Source: Ipomoea triloba (Eukaryota > Streptophyta > Magnoliopsida > Solanales > Convolvulaceae). Taken from it: a DNA stretch of 64,000 nt. This document shows positions 55,101 through 64,000 of the stretch, in pieces. The position numbers and the translations under genes are program-made. Positions within the stretch are counted from its first letter, which is position 1. Every line of letters begins with the position of its first letter. The stretch is taken from the NCBI RefSeq assembly GCF_003576645.1, contig NC_044929.1, positions 7,373,841-7,437,840 on the forward strand. Reading direction: 5' to 3'. A model generated the notes under the pieces. That model made no database searches. It saw only the letters and a list, made by a program, of their open reading frames with translations, and was not told the DNA's origin.

Positions 55101-57164
55101 GGTGGANTGCTCTCGTTGCTCATCAGATTGTACCTCAGCTTGCTCAGGTGAGTCAGGAATCACTATTGTTTCAGGAGCAGCTGGTGCACTCCACCTTTCT
55201 CTTTCCATATCGATGGGAAAACCTGGGAGTTGGAGCAACGGTATTTCACCCTCTCGAATTGTCTGTGCTTCATCGGTGTCATTCGAGGGTGTGGACTCAG
55301 GTGCTGGCAGCAGTATGACTGAGCTGGGTGCCACCTCAAGTGCTTCAGAGGTCTCGGATTCACCTCTCGAAGCTGCTACCTGTTCGTCCAGAGCAGAGAA
55401 ATTTAATTGGGACAAGGGGATTGCGGCTGTTGGTATTGGGTTCTCAGAATCATCTCGAGCAATCCCAGAGGTCTCTCCTGGACCTCTCGTATCCTCTACT
55501 TGATGTCCCAAGGATAATGCAGTGGCGAGCCTGATATCTTCTTGAAATTGAGCTTCTAATTCAGGATCCACTACAGGCTCGGCTTCAGCTTCTTGCGCAT
55601 CAACAGCGATGCCCTTTCCCTTGTCAGATCGACCAAGATTTCTCCTGGTTATGTGCATCTCATGGGCAAGGTCAAGAAGTTCACTGGCTGGGAGTTCTGT
55701 GAGGTTTAACCAGTTCAACGCGAACATCTCCTCAGCCTCCATATCTGCTGCTTGTGCAATCAGTTGATCAAAAGGGCCTGTTCTCCAGTTTATCCATCGA
55801 AGAACCCTGGAGAAGTCAGAGGCATCTTCACTACGGCGATCTAACTGAGTAGTAGCATCATCATTAAAGTCATGAGATCCAGCAGATAGGATTTCTGTTG
55901 CCGATGCAGCTTCCACTGTTACCTCTCAAACCACCTCTCGTGGTTCCTCAACTTCTGTCTGTACTGGATCACTGATCCCAGTACCTTCAATCTCTCGAAC
56001 CTCCTCTCGAGGCTCGACTACAGACTCATCAGCACCCTCAGCACCATCATCAGCATGTAGATCAACACAGAGAGCTCCTGACAGGGACCTGGTAGGGGGC
56101 ACTCTCTCAACCTCAGAGGCCAGTGTAGCCTGAGGTTCCCCCTGGGCTTGTGCCCTGTCCTCAAGTGGTTCTTGGATTGCTGGAGGTGTTACTTCTCGAA
56201 TCTGAGTGATGGCGATGGTTTTGGCTTTCTTAGCCCTTTTTGATAAGGTGATCCTTGTGATCAGGGTATCCAGAGGCTCATCATCAGATTCCTTCTCCTT
56301 GGCTGGGGCTTTCCTTTTGCCCCTTCCCTTAGGCTTCGAGGGAGAATGTGCACCCTTAACACCTTTAGCCTTTGGAGCTTGAGATTTCGTCCTACCCATA
56401 TAGGTATTCCGATGAATCTCTCGCCCTTCCCTCAGTTCTAAGCCCTTCAAACTTAGAAGATATTGAACAACAAAACCGAAACCAACCTTTTTACTGATCG
56501 TCAGGTTGGTGTTGGAGACTGAGCTTTGCACCTACTGTTGAAGAAAATTGAAGATGATATGTGCCCAGTCCATTTTGTTGTTGTTCCAGATGGCGTGGAG
56601 GATTTTGAGGATGTCCAGATTGATTTCGTCAGTTCTAGACACCTTGCCGAGCACGAATTTCATGATTAGGTCGGCAGCAAGAACAAACCTCTACTTTAGG
56701 TGGAACTTGCGGAGGGCAGAGGATGCTCTTGCCGGAATAGACTCCAGTCGGATTTTATCCCAAAAAGCTTGCTTGTCCAAGTCGTAATCCGAGAGGTGCT
56801 GGACTGCTTCCTCCGACGTCGCGAAGTCGAATGCCGCTCTGAGGTCACCAACAGAGGTCGTGATATGGAACTCATTGAACCGACTCTCTATTTTGCCCTT
56901 CGTGACCTTGGCATTCGCGAACCATTCAGTGAAGTCGAGTTCATGAATGGTTTGGTAGTCGTGCGTCATGTATTTCATTAATCCTGCCTTCTCAAACTTT
57001 TTCAGGACTTTCTCCGCCATCTTTGGATTTGACGAGTGGGTGATGAAGCCGTTTTTGTCAAGGATACTCCCTGCCTTGACTTGTTTGATCTGAGTGCGAA
57101 TGTGTCGCAACTCCCTCTGATATGCGTCGGAAGATGAGGTTGATGTGGAGGATTCGGACGCCAT
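52150..57164 (-). pseudogene. Envelope-like ORF of Sirevirus element 1, three stops
   Basis: A single frame from ATG 57164 to the stop at 52150, about 1140 codons if the 1.6-kb duplication is counted once. The N-terminal domain (RELRHIRTQIKQVKAGSILD; EWFANAKVTKGKIESRFNEF; LRAAFDFATSEEAVQHL) resembles the 'putative plant transposon protein' domain found in such third ORFs. A basic Lys/Pro/Arg stretch follows (AKGVKGAHSPSKPKGRGKRK), then an acidic Ser/Pro/Glu region with four repeats of about 40 residues marked by GGNREAP, a 238-N gap (52750-52987), a charged helical region rich in Lys/Arg/Glu, and a C-terminal globular part. In-frame stops: 56693-56691, 56534-56532, 55928-55926 (and its duplicate at 54330-54328). 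Function unknown; no signal peptide or obvious membrane anchor. Confidence 0.7.
53510..56704. repeat. 1597-bp direct duplication joined by a single n
   Basis: 53510-55106 and 55108-56704 match base for base (offset 1598) apart from one C/T difference I found (53534 versus 55132). The joint is the single n at 55107. The premature stop at 54328/55926 is in both copies. Probably an assembly join of overlapping contigs or two haplotypes. Confidence 0.92.
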
Positions 57165-58656
57165 AGTTGACAGATTTGAGGCTTTGGAGGGAATGTGTAC
57201 AGTGTTTAGGATTTGGGGGTTTTGGGTATTCGGTTTGCGCTTGAATCCGGGTAAGGAAAAAGAATTTGGCTTTTATATCATGTGGATTCGAGTTGGATAT
57301 ATGGGTAGGGTTAAGAGCTTGACCCGAAAAGGGATCCCGGTTAATTTAAAAGAATTTAAAGGTCAGAAATACCCTTTATAACGGTTATGTATGTAAGATA
57401 TGGTAAGGGTATTTTGGTAAGATATAATACGGTTTTGGATAGTGGGATATAAAGAGATGGTATTTATATAAGCATGCTCCCACTTATCAAGATAATGCTT
57501 TTAAGAGCGGAAAACCGTCAGTAACCGAAGACCACGTGGCTAACATTAATGTCCAAAGTTAGCCATTCCACATATATCCGTTGAGCTCATTAGTTTTACC
57601 TCTCGAAGATAAAACTCTCGATTTTGCTAGTTTAAGGATCTTCCTCCTGAGTGATTGATCCCTAAACCTCCTTATCCCTCCATCTAAGCATTCCTTTGGT
57701 TAAGGATCTTCCCCCTGAATGATCGATCCCTAACCCTCCTTATTCCTCCATTTAGAGATACGTAGATAGTCAGTTTGATATCTTTCGAAGTGATCTCTTG
57801 AACTACCCTTCTTCGAGACATAACACAAAAAGGCAAACTGAACATGTACCTCTCGAACTACCTTTCGAACACAGATTGCGATACGGAGACAAGATTGATT
57901 CATCAAAAGATATCACTTGGAACATTTCCTTAAGTGCATTTTGTGATTTTCGAAAACATTACATATGAATCAATATCCTATTAGATTCCATAGAAACTTT
58001 TGTTTGGCATTTGATAGCCTAATAGGAATCTATCGTTAGAACAGGAACTAGCCATCTAAAGTCCTATTTCTCCTAATAACAGAACTAGAGGTGGCTACTC
58101 CCCTTCTTGTTCTTCTCTCCGCTGCTGCCTTCCTCACAAGCTTCATCTCCCTTTCCCTTGGTTCTCCATTTGGTTGAGGGAGGTCCTTTTTTCAGAATGT
58201 GCAGCGGTAGGAGTCCCACTTGTGCAAGACTCTCCTCCTGACTCCAGTATCCCATCGTTGTGGATCTCCTCGCATTTGGGGATCCATTCCCCTTGGATGG
58301 GAATATGATGCTTGCTTGGATTATCAGGAAGCTCCGCAATCTGTTCACCCTTCGTTGATTCTGGATAGTTTTCTCCTTGAAAGTCTTTGGACTTCGTTGC
58401 TGATTTTCTTCCTCTATACCAGAACGATACATCGTCTTTTCCTTTCTTCTTCTCCATGAAGAAGTCGATGACATAAACTAATGATAAAACCCTTCTATTT
58501 ATAGCCCAAAAAGGTTACCACTGTTGAGTCACGGGATGCCATATGAATGACCATTCAATGCTGTGTAACTCCAAAGCTGCCATAAAGTTGATGAAACCGC
58601 CCCTCACATGCGAAACAGTTCATGGCACTAAATACAAGAAGATAAGATTTGATCAT
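57165..58656. other. Spacer between pol and envelope-like ORF of element 1
   Basis: Holds a minus-strand TATAAAAG (57277-57270) about 105 bp before the envelope-like ATG, and a TATA-like TATAAATAG (58503-58495). A tandem pair of about 65 bp at 57643-57763 has purine-rich units (minus strand aggggGAAGATCCTTAACC type). Overlapping small minus-strand ORFs (58474-58085 and 58457-58143, about 104-129 codons, hydrophilic) have no domain I recognise. TCTCGA motifs recur (57600, 57618, 57849). Confidence 0.5.
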
Positions 58657-61600
58657 TCATCCCAATTCTATCATTCCCAATTCTAACCTTAGTTGAGAAA
58701 ATCTATTTTCACATAATGCTTTTGTGAAAATATCTGCTAGTTGCTCCTCAGTTGCAACATATTCCAAAGTTATATCCTTTTTCTCAACATGGTCTCGGAT
58801 GAAGTGATACTTGATATCAATGTGTTTTGTCCTTGAATGTAACACTGGATTCTGAGTAATAGCTATAGCACTGGCGTTGTCACACATGATCTTAACCTCT
58901 TTACATTCAACACCATAATCCAGTAGTTGTTGCTTCATCCATAAAACCTGAGCACAGCAACTTCCAGCTGCTACATATTCTGCCTCAGCGGTGCTTGTAG
59001 CTATCGAATGTTGTTTCTTGCTAAACCATGAGACAAGTCTTCCACCTAGAAACTGACATGTCCCTGATGTGCTCTTTCGATCTATTTTGCAACCGGCAAA
59101 GTCCGCATCTGAATAACCCGTAAGTTCGAAAGATCCACCTCTCGAATACCAAAGTCCAACACTTTGCGTACCTTTGAGATATCTAAGGATCCTTTTAGAT
59201 GCATTTAAGTGACTTTCCTTAGGACTTGCCTGAAATCTAGCACATACACCTACTGCAAAGGATATATCTGGTCTACTAGCAGTTAAATAAAGAAGAGATC
59301 CGATGATACCTCGATATGTAGTTTGATTGACCTCTCGACCTTCACTGTCGACATCGATACGTAGAGAGGTTCCCATGGGTACTTTGACTGAGGATTTCCC
59401 TTCTATATTGTATTTTCTGAGCAGATCCTTGGTGTATTTCTCCTGATTGATGAAGATACCTTCCTTAAGCTGTCTCACTTGTAATCCAAGGAAGTAGTTG
59501 AGTTCTCCCATCATGCTCATCTCGAACTTCCCTTTCATCAACCTGGAGAACTTCTCGCACAAGTCTGGATTGGTGCTTCCAAAAATGATATCGTCCACAT
59601 AGATTTGCACCAATAAGATGTGATCCTCATCCTTAATTCTAAACAGTGTTTTGTCCACTAGGCCTTTGGTGAACCCACACTGAAGTAGAAAAGAGGATAG
59701 GGTATCATACCAAGCTCTCGGAGCTTGTTTTAAGCCGTAAAGTGCCTTCTTCAATTTGTATACTTTGTCAGCTCCCACGTCCTTCAAGAAACCCGGAGGT
59801 TGTTCAACGTACACCTCTTCTTCGAGAAGTCCGTTCAGAAAAGCGCTCTTGACATTCATTTGATATACTTTAAAGTCTTTGAAGGCGGCATATGCGAGAA
59901 AGATGCGTATGGCTTCGAGACGTGCCACTGGAGCGAAGGTTTCATCAAAATCTATTCCTTCCTCCTAACAATAGCCTTTGGCAACAAGTCTGGCCTTGTT
60001 CCTAACAATAACTCCATCCTCATTCATCTTGTTTCTGAAAACCCACTTTGTACCAATGACGTTCTGATGATGAGGTCTCGGAACTAGTTCCCAAACATCG
60101 TTCCGTTCAAACTGATGAAGTTCCTCTTGCATGGCTTGTACCCAATCTGGATCACATAGAGCCTCATCGATCACCTTAGGCTCTATTTGTGATAGAAAGC
60201 AAGCAAACATGCTTTCTCGGTATGCTGATCTGGTCCGAACTCTGTCACGTACATCTCCAATCACTTGATCCGTAGGGTGACTTCTCAGCCATCTTAGGTC
60301 GGGTTGTGGCTCCTCAGTTGATACTTCCGTTGAAGGTTGAGATGTGGGTTGAGCATCTATGATCTGGATCGGATCAACTGAGTTAGGAGCTTTTTCCTTG
60401 GTATGCTCTTCATCATCTGATTCTGACTGAAGTTCCGCTACGTCTCGAACTATCGGTTTCTTCCCATCGAGAGGTGAGTTTAATCTCTCGATTGACTCCG
60501 ACTGAGCTTCCTCAGCTGCTTCCACTGACTTTGGTGGTTGATCTGTTGATGTTCTATCGTCAAAAGAGACATGTATGGATTCTTCAACCACCAATCTCCG
60601 CTTGTTGAAGATTCTGAATGCTTTACTTGTCGATGAGTATCCCAGAAATACTCCATCATCTGCCTTTTCATCAAAAGTCCTTAGCTGAGTCTTCCCATTG
60701 TTGTGGACATAGCATTTGCACCCGAATGTGTGGAAGTAGTTTACATTCGGTTTTCTTCCATTCCACAACTCATATGGAGTCTTTCCAACTCCTTTCACGA
60801 TCAAGGACCGATTTTGGGTATAGCACGCTGTGTTGATTGCTTCTGCCCAAAATCCTTGAGATATGTTAGCTTGCGAGAGCATGATCCTTGCGGCTTCCTT
60901 GAGAGTTCTGTTCCTTCTTTCAGCAACTCCGTTCTGTTGAGGCGTTCGAGCAGCTGACAACTGATGATGAATACCGTTTTCGTTGCAGTAGCTCTCGATA
61001 ACTTGATTAACGAACTCTCCACCTTGATCTGACCGAATCTTTAGTATCGAGACATCCTTTTCAATTTGAACCTGCTTCAGAAGGTTTGGTAAGGAAACTT
61101 TTGTCTCGCTTTTCTTGGTTAAGAACACGGTCCAGGTGAATCTTGTGTAGTCATCTACTACCACAAGAGTGTACTTTCTTCCTCTCATGCTGGGTGGGTC
61201 TACTGGGCCAAATAAGTCCATATGGAGAAGACTTAGTGGTCTAGTAGATGATGTCTCGGCTTTGGTTTTGAAAGAGGATTTGGTCTGTTTACAACGTTGA
61301 CATGCCTCACAAATCTTGTCTTTTCGAAACGTAACTTTGGGCAGTCCTTCCACAAGGTTCCTCTTAGTAAGCTTGTTGATAGTTTTGAAGTTCAGATGGC
61401 TAAGCTTACTGTGCCAATTCCAGCATAAGTCTTCCTTGCTCCTTGCCAGCATACATAGGGATGGTTTGGCAGATCTCCAATCCACTATGTACATGTTTCC
61501 TTTCCTTGCTGCTTCCAGGACGACTTCGAGAGATTCCTCTTGTATGATTTGGCACTTGCCTTTGGTGAAGATTACTCTATAGCCCTTGTCACAGAACTGG

Positions 61601-61839
61601 CTTGTGCTAAGGAGGTTGAATTTGAGCCCCTTAACGTAGGATACCCCCTTGATCACCAATTCATTCTTATGAACTTCACCAAAAGCCTTTGTACGTCCTT
61701 TCTTCTCGTTGTCTCCAAATGTCACCAGGGGACCTTCGATAGGATGGATGTTCTCTAGCAGTGTTAAGTTTCCCGTCATATGTCTCGAACATCCACTGTC
61801 AATGAACCATATGTCCCTGGTGTCCTGCAAGCAGATCAA
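58657..61839 (-). pseudogene. Sirevirus Pol (protease, integrase, RT, RNase H) with one stop
   Basis: One frame from 61839 to the stop at 58657, interrupted only by TAG at 59967-59965 just after LVAKGYC at the start of the RT domain. Protease motif DSGCS (near residue 15); integrase zinc region (HSKLSHLNFKTI ... CEACQRCKQ); integrase core residues in LLHMDLFGPV, IRSDQGGEF and NGVAERRNRTL; reverse transcriptase with QAPRAWYD and IYVDDIIFG; RNase H with [17 protein letters not shown] and MCDNASA; end [14 protein letters not shown]. Apart from the TAG all catalytic motifs are kept, so the copy is young. The frame is shifted by -1 relative to the gag frame, which ends at 61836. Confidence 0.88.
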
Positions 61840-63991
61840 GCAGATTTAGGTACCCAAACTTTGGGTCCTGGTTGGTTAGTAAGTTTAGGCATCCATTTAT
61901 ACCTTGGACCCATTACTCCAGGCCTAGGTGCAATGTAGCCATTATACGTTTGATAATCATAAGGAATGCTAGCAAAGGTTTTGGGCCTCTTTGGTGCATA
62001 AATCAACTTAGGTATAGACTTTTCGATCGGCTTATGCACCATGCCTTTCATACGCTGTTTGGTCATGTGAAATTGCTGNNNNNNNNNNNNNNNNNNNNNN
62101 NNNNNNNNNNNNNNNNNNNNNNNNNNNNNNNNNNNNNNNNNNNNNNNNNNNNNNNNNNNNNNNNNNNNNNNNNNNNNNNNNNNNNNNNNNNNNNNNNNNN
62201 NNNNNNNNNNNNNNNNNNNNNNNNNNNNNNNNNNNNNNNNNNNNNNNNNNNNNNNNNNNNNNNNNNNNNNNNNNNNNNNNNNNTTTGGTTTGGGTTGAGA
62301 TCCTCCATTATTTGAAGTTCCCAAACCATTGGTCTGTTTATCTCTCGAGAGACAGTCTTGACGGAACCCTAGACCGGTTCTATAACTAGTAGGTCTGTGA
62401 TCATTTACCATTTTCTCCATAGCTTTGGAGGAATTAGTGTATGATGCTATGACCTTTCTAAGATTAAGCTCTCTGGTCTCTCGAGCTTTGCACTCTTCAG
62501 CCAGTAGGATTACTTTGGCTTCTAACTCGCTTACTTTGAGAGTTAGCTCCGAATTCTCTCTCGAGACGTTCTTAAGCATATCTCTTTCAGCAGTTAGTTT
62601 GCTGTTTTCCTCCCGGATTTTGGCATGAGTGCTGTTAGCGATTTTGAGGTTCCTTCTGATCAATTCCATGGTTTTGAAGGGATCCTCATCGCTTCCAAAC
62701 GAAGAACATTGAGAAGTAGAGATAGAGCAGCGAGATGTAGAAGGGGAGGTTACCTCATTATTGATAGCCATCAAGCATTTATCCTCCTCTTCTGTAGTGT
62801 ATAAGCAGATGAGCCCCCTCTCATCCTCTGAGCTGCTGCTGCTGTCACTGGAGCTCGATGTCTCGGACTCCTCGATTGCCTTCTCAAATTCCTCAGCAAC
62901 AAGCGCCTTTCTGCGTGAATTTTTCTTTGAATCTCCCTTGAAGCCACTTTGTGCTGGCTTCTCTCTGGATTCCTCTTTTCTTCTGGAATCCTTACCTACC
63001 TGGCCTTGATGCTTGCTTACCGGTGGGTAAGGACATTCAGCCTTGAAGTGCCCTGGTCTCCTGCAGTTGTAGCATAGACCTTGATCTTCTTCCTCCATTC
63101 TTCTGGATATGTATCTCTCATTTTTTCTTCTTGAGGAGGAAGGTGAACTTGCATNGAGGAGGAAGGTGAACTTGTATTGCTTTCCGGTGTCTTCTTCATG
63201 AACTTCCTGAATTTTCTTATGAAGAAAGCAAACTGTTCGTCAGATAAAAAATCAGTGGGATTAGAATCTGACCTTGAGGAGGTGGTTGGTTGGTCCGCAA
63301 CCAGTGCCACATTCCGTCTGTCCACCACGTCCTCATCTCTCGGAAACATCTCAAATTCGAAGGCTTTGAGATCTCTGAATAGTTGGTCGGTTGTGGTGTT
63401 CTTCAAATCCCTGTGATCACGCATTGTGATCACCTTCATTTCCCACTCCTTGGTAAGGCCTCGTAAGACCTTCAAGTTTAGCTCCTTTTGTGGAATCTCC
63501 TTCTCGAGATCATTGATCTCTATTGATAGCTTCATGAACCGAGATTCCATGCTGTCGATGCTCTCCCCTGGCTTCATCTTGAAGTCTTCGAACTTCTTCA
63601 TGGCCACGGTGAGCTTGTTTTCCTTTTCCTGTTCGTCACCTTCACCAATTAACATCAAAGTATCCCATACCTCTTTTGCCGTTTTGCACTTTCTCACTTT
63701 TGGGAAGATGGTTTCGTCTATAGCCCTGAAGAGAATGTCCTTGGCAATATTGTCCAGGTTGTTTCTCTTCCTATCATCACTTGTCCATTCTTCCCTAGGT
63801 TTTGGGATGTACTTTTGTGTGTCTTGGGTTTGAGCTGCAGCAGTATTGATCATTAAGATTTTGACTGGTCCCGAAGTTATAACCTCGGCCATCTCATCAT
63901 GGAGGGCTGATAGGTACGCAAGCATGCGTGTTTTCCAGTCATCGAACCTGCTAAGATTAAAAAGAAGATGTCTCGACAACATGCTATCCAT
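61836..63991 (-). pseudogene. Sirevirus Gag (UBN2 type) with zinc knuckle, broken by n-join and gap
   Basis: ATG at 63991. The Gag domain shows LLFNLSRFDDWKTRMLAYLS, DNIAKDILFRAIDE, KTAKEVWDTL, ESIDSMESRFMKL and LKVLRGLTKEWEMKVITMRD, the UBN2 pattern. At 63155 a single n lies between two copies of gaggaggaaggtgaacttg and shifts the frame. The C-terminal part (from 63098) holds CYNCRRPGHFKAEC (CCHC knuckle, RNA binding), a Ser-rich acidic stretch, a coiled coil (near 62660-62480) and a 205-N gap at 62079-62283. Gag would form the particle and package element RNA. Confidence 0.85.
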
Positions 63992-64000
63992 TTTAAAAAT

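Larger units (their letters stand above)
51104..64000 (-). mobile_element. Sirevirus-type copia element 1 (right end outside the window)
   Basis: Minus strand from the right edge: gag (63991), zinc knuckle, protease-integrase-RT-RNase H (61839-58657), a 1.5-kb spacer, a long envelope-like ORF (57164-52150), a polypurine tract (aaaaagggggaaat, at 51858-51875) and a 3' LTR of which only 754 bp (51857-51104) are present. Gag-pol-env-like order and long LTRs mark the Sirevirus (SIRE/Maximus) group of Ty1/copia. The 5' LTR lies beyond 64000. Confidence 0.85.

Noticed and set aside
49642..57164. Envelope-like ORFs as true viral envelope genes
   Set aside because: No signal peptide, fusion peptide or membrane anchor is visible; 'envelope-like' here only denotes the third-ORF position in Sireviruses.

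Overview
This window is nuclear DNA of a flowering plant, most likely a eudicot. It is AT-rich, has introns with GT/AG borders, and carries plant-specific Ty1/copia, Sirevirus, MULE, CACTA, Helitron, hAT and LINE sequences. I cannot name the species. Only two host protein genes are well supported: an intronless BIC-type inhibitor of cryptochromes (10452-10820, +) and a three-exon QCR9 gene for a small subunit of mitochondrial complex III (14096-11855, -). A decayed tRNA-Asp(GTC)-like sequence lies at 44141-44212 (-). Almost everything else is transposable-element DNA, much of it nested.

Layout. 1-4.7 kb: non-coding DNA with two CCTAGGCG-rich hAT-type MITEs carrying perfect 8-bp target duplications, a fold-back MITE and several short tandem duplications. 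4.7-9.0 kb: a Ty1/copia element with 157-bp LTRs and an open pol frame, whose gag/protease part is replaced by an inverted piece of a sister copy and a 25-N gap. 9-16 kb: BIC, QCR9 (with a possible SINE in its long second intron) and several MITEs. 16.4-17.24 kb: a 431-bp tandem duplication.

17.4-35.5 kb: a CACTA element on the + strand, in the usual order DUF4216, plant transposase_24-like exon, DUF8039-like exon, C48/Ulp1-like peptidase, subterminal repeats, terminus. It is broken by a 9.4-kb MULE (17.93-27.30 kb) and by Helitron DNA (30.95-34.12 kb). The MULE carries a FAR1-type transposase (+) and, convergent to it, a multi-exon Ulp1-like pseudogene (-). So two unrelated transposon-borne Ulp1 homologues lie one inside the other. 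The CACTA end itself sits in a second, degraded copia element (35.5-39.0 kb, -).

39-46 kb: a solo LTR with a perfect 5-bp target duplication, a LINE remnant, a hAT MITE, microsatellites, the tRNA-like locus and a poly-G-flanked gap. 46.4-64 kb: two Sirevirus-type copia elements on the minus strand. One is left as a 3' LTR (itself split by a solo LTR of the second family), polypurine tracts and the end of an envelope-like ORF. The other has gag, pol and a long envelope-like ORF and runs off the right edge of the window.

Several places look like assembly faults: a 1.6-kb direct duplication joined by a single n (55107), a 22-bp duplication joined by a single n (63155), an inverted/direct duplication at a 25-N gap (28163-28187), and poly-G tracts around a 140-N gap.
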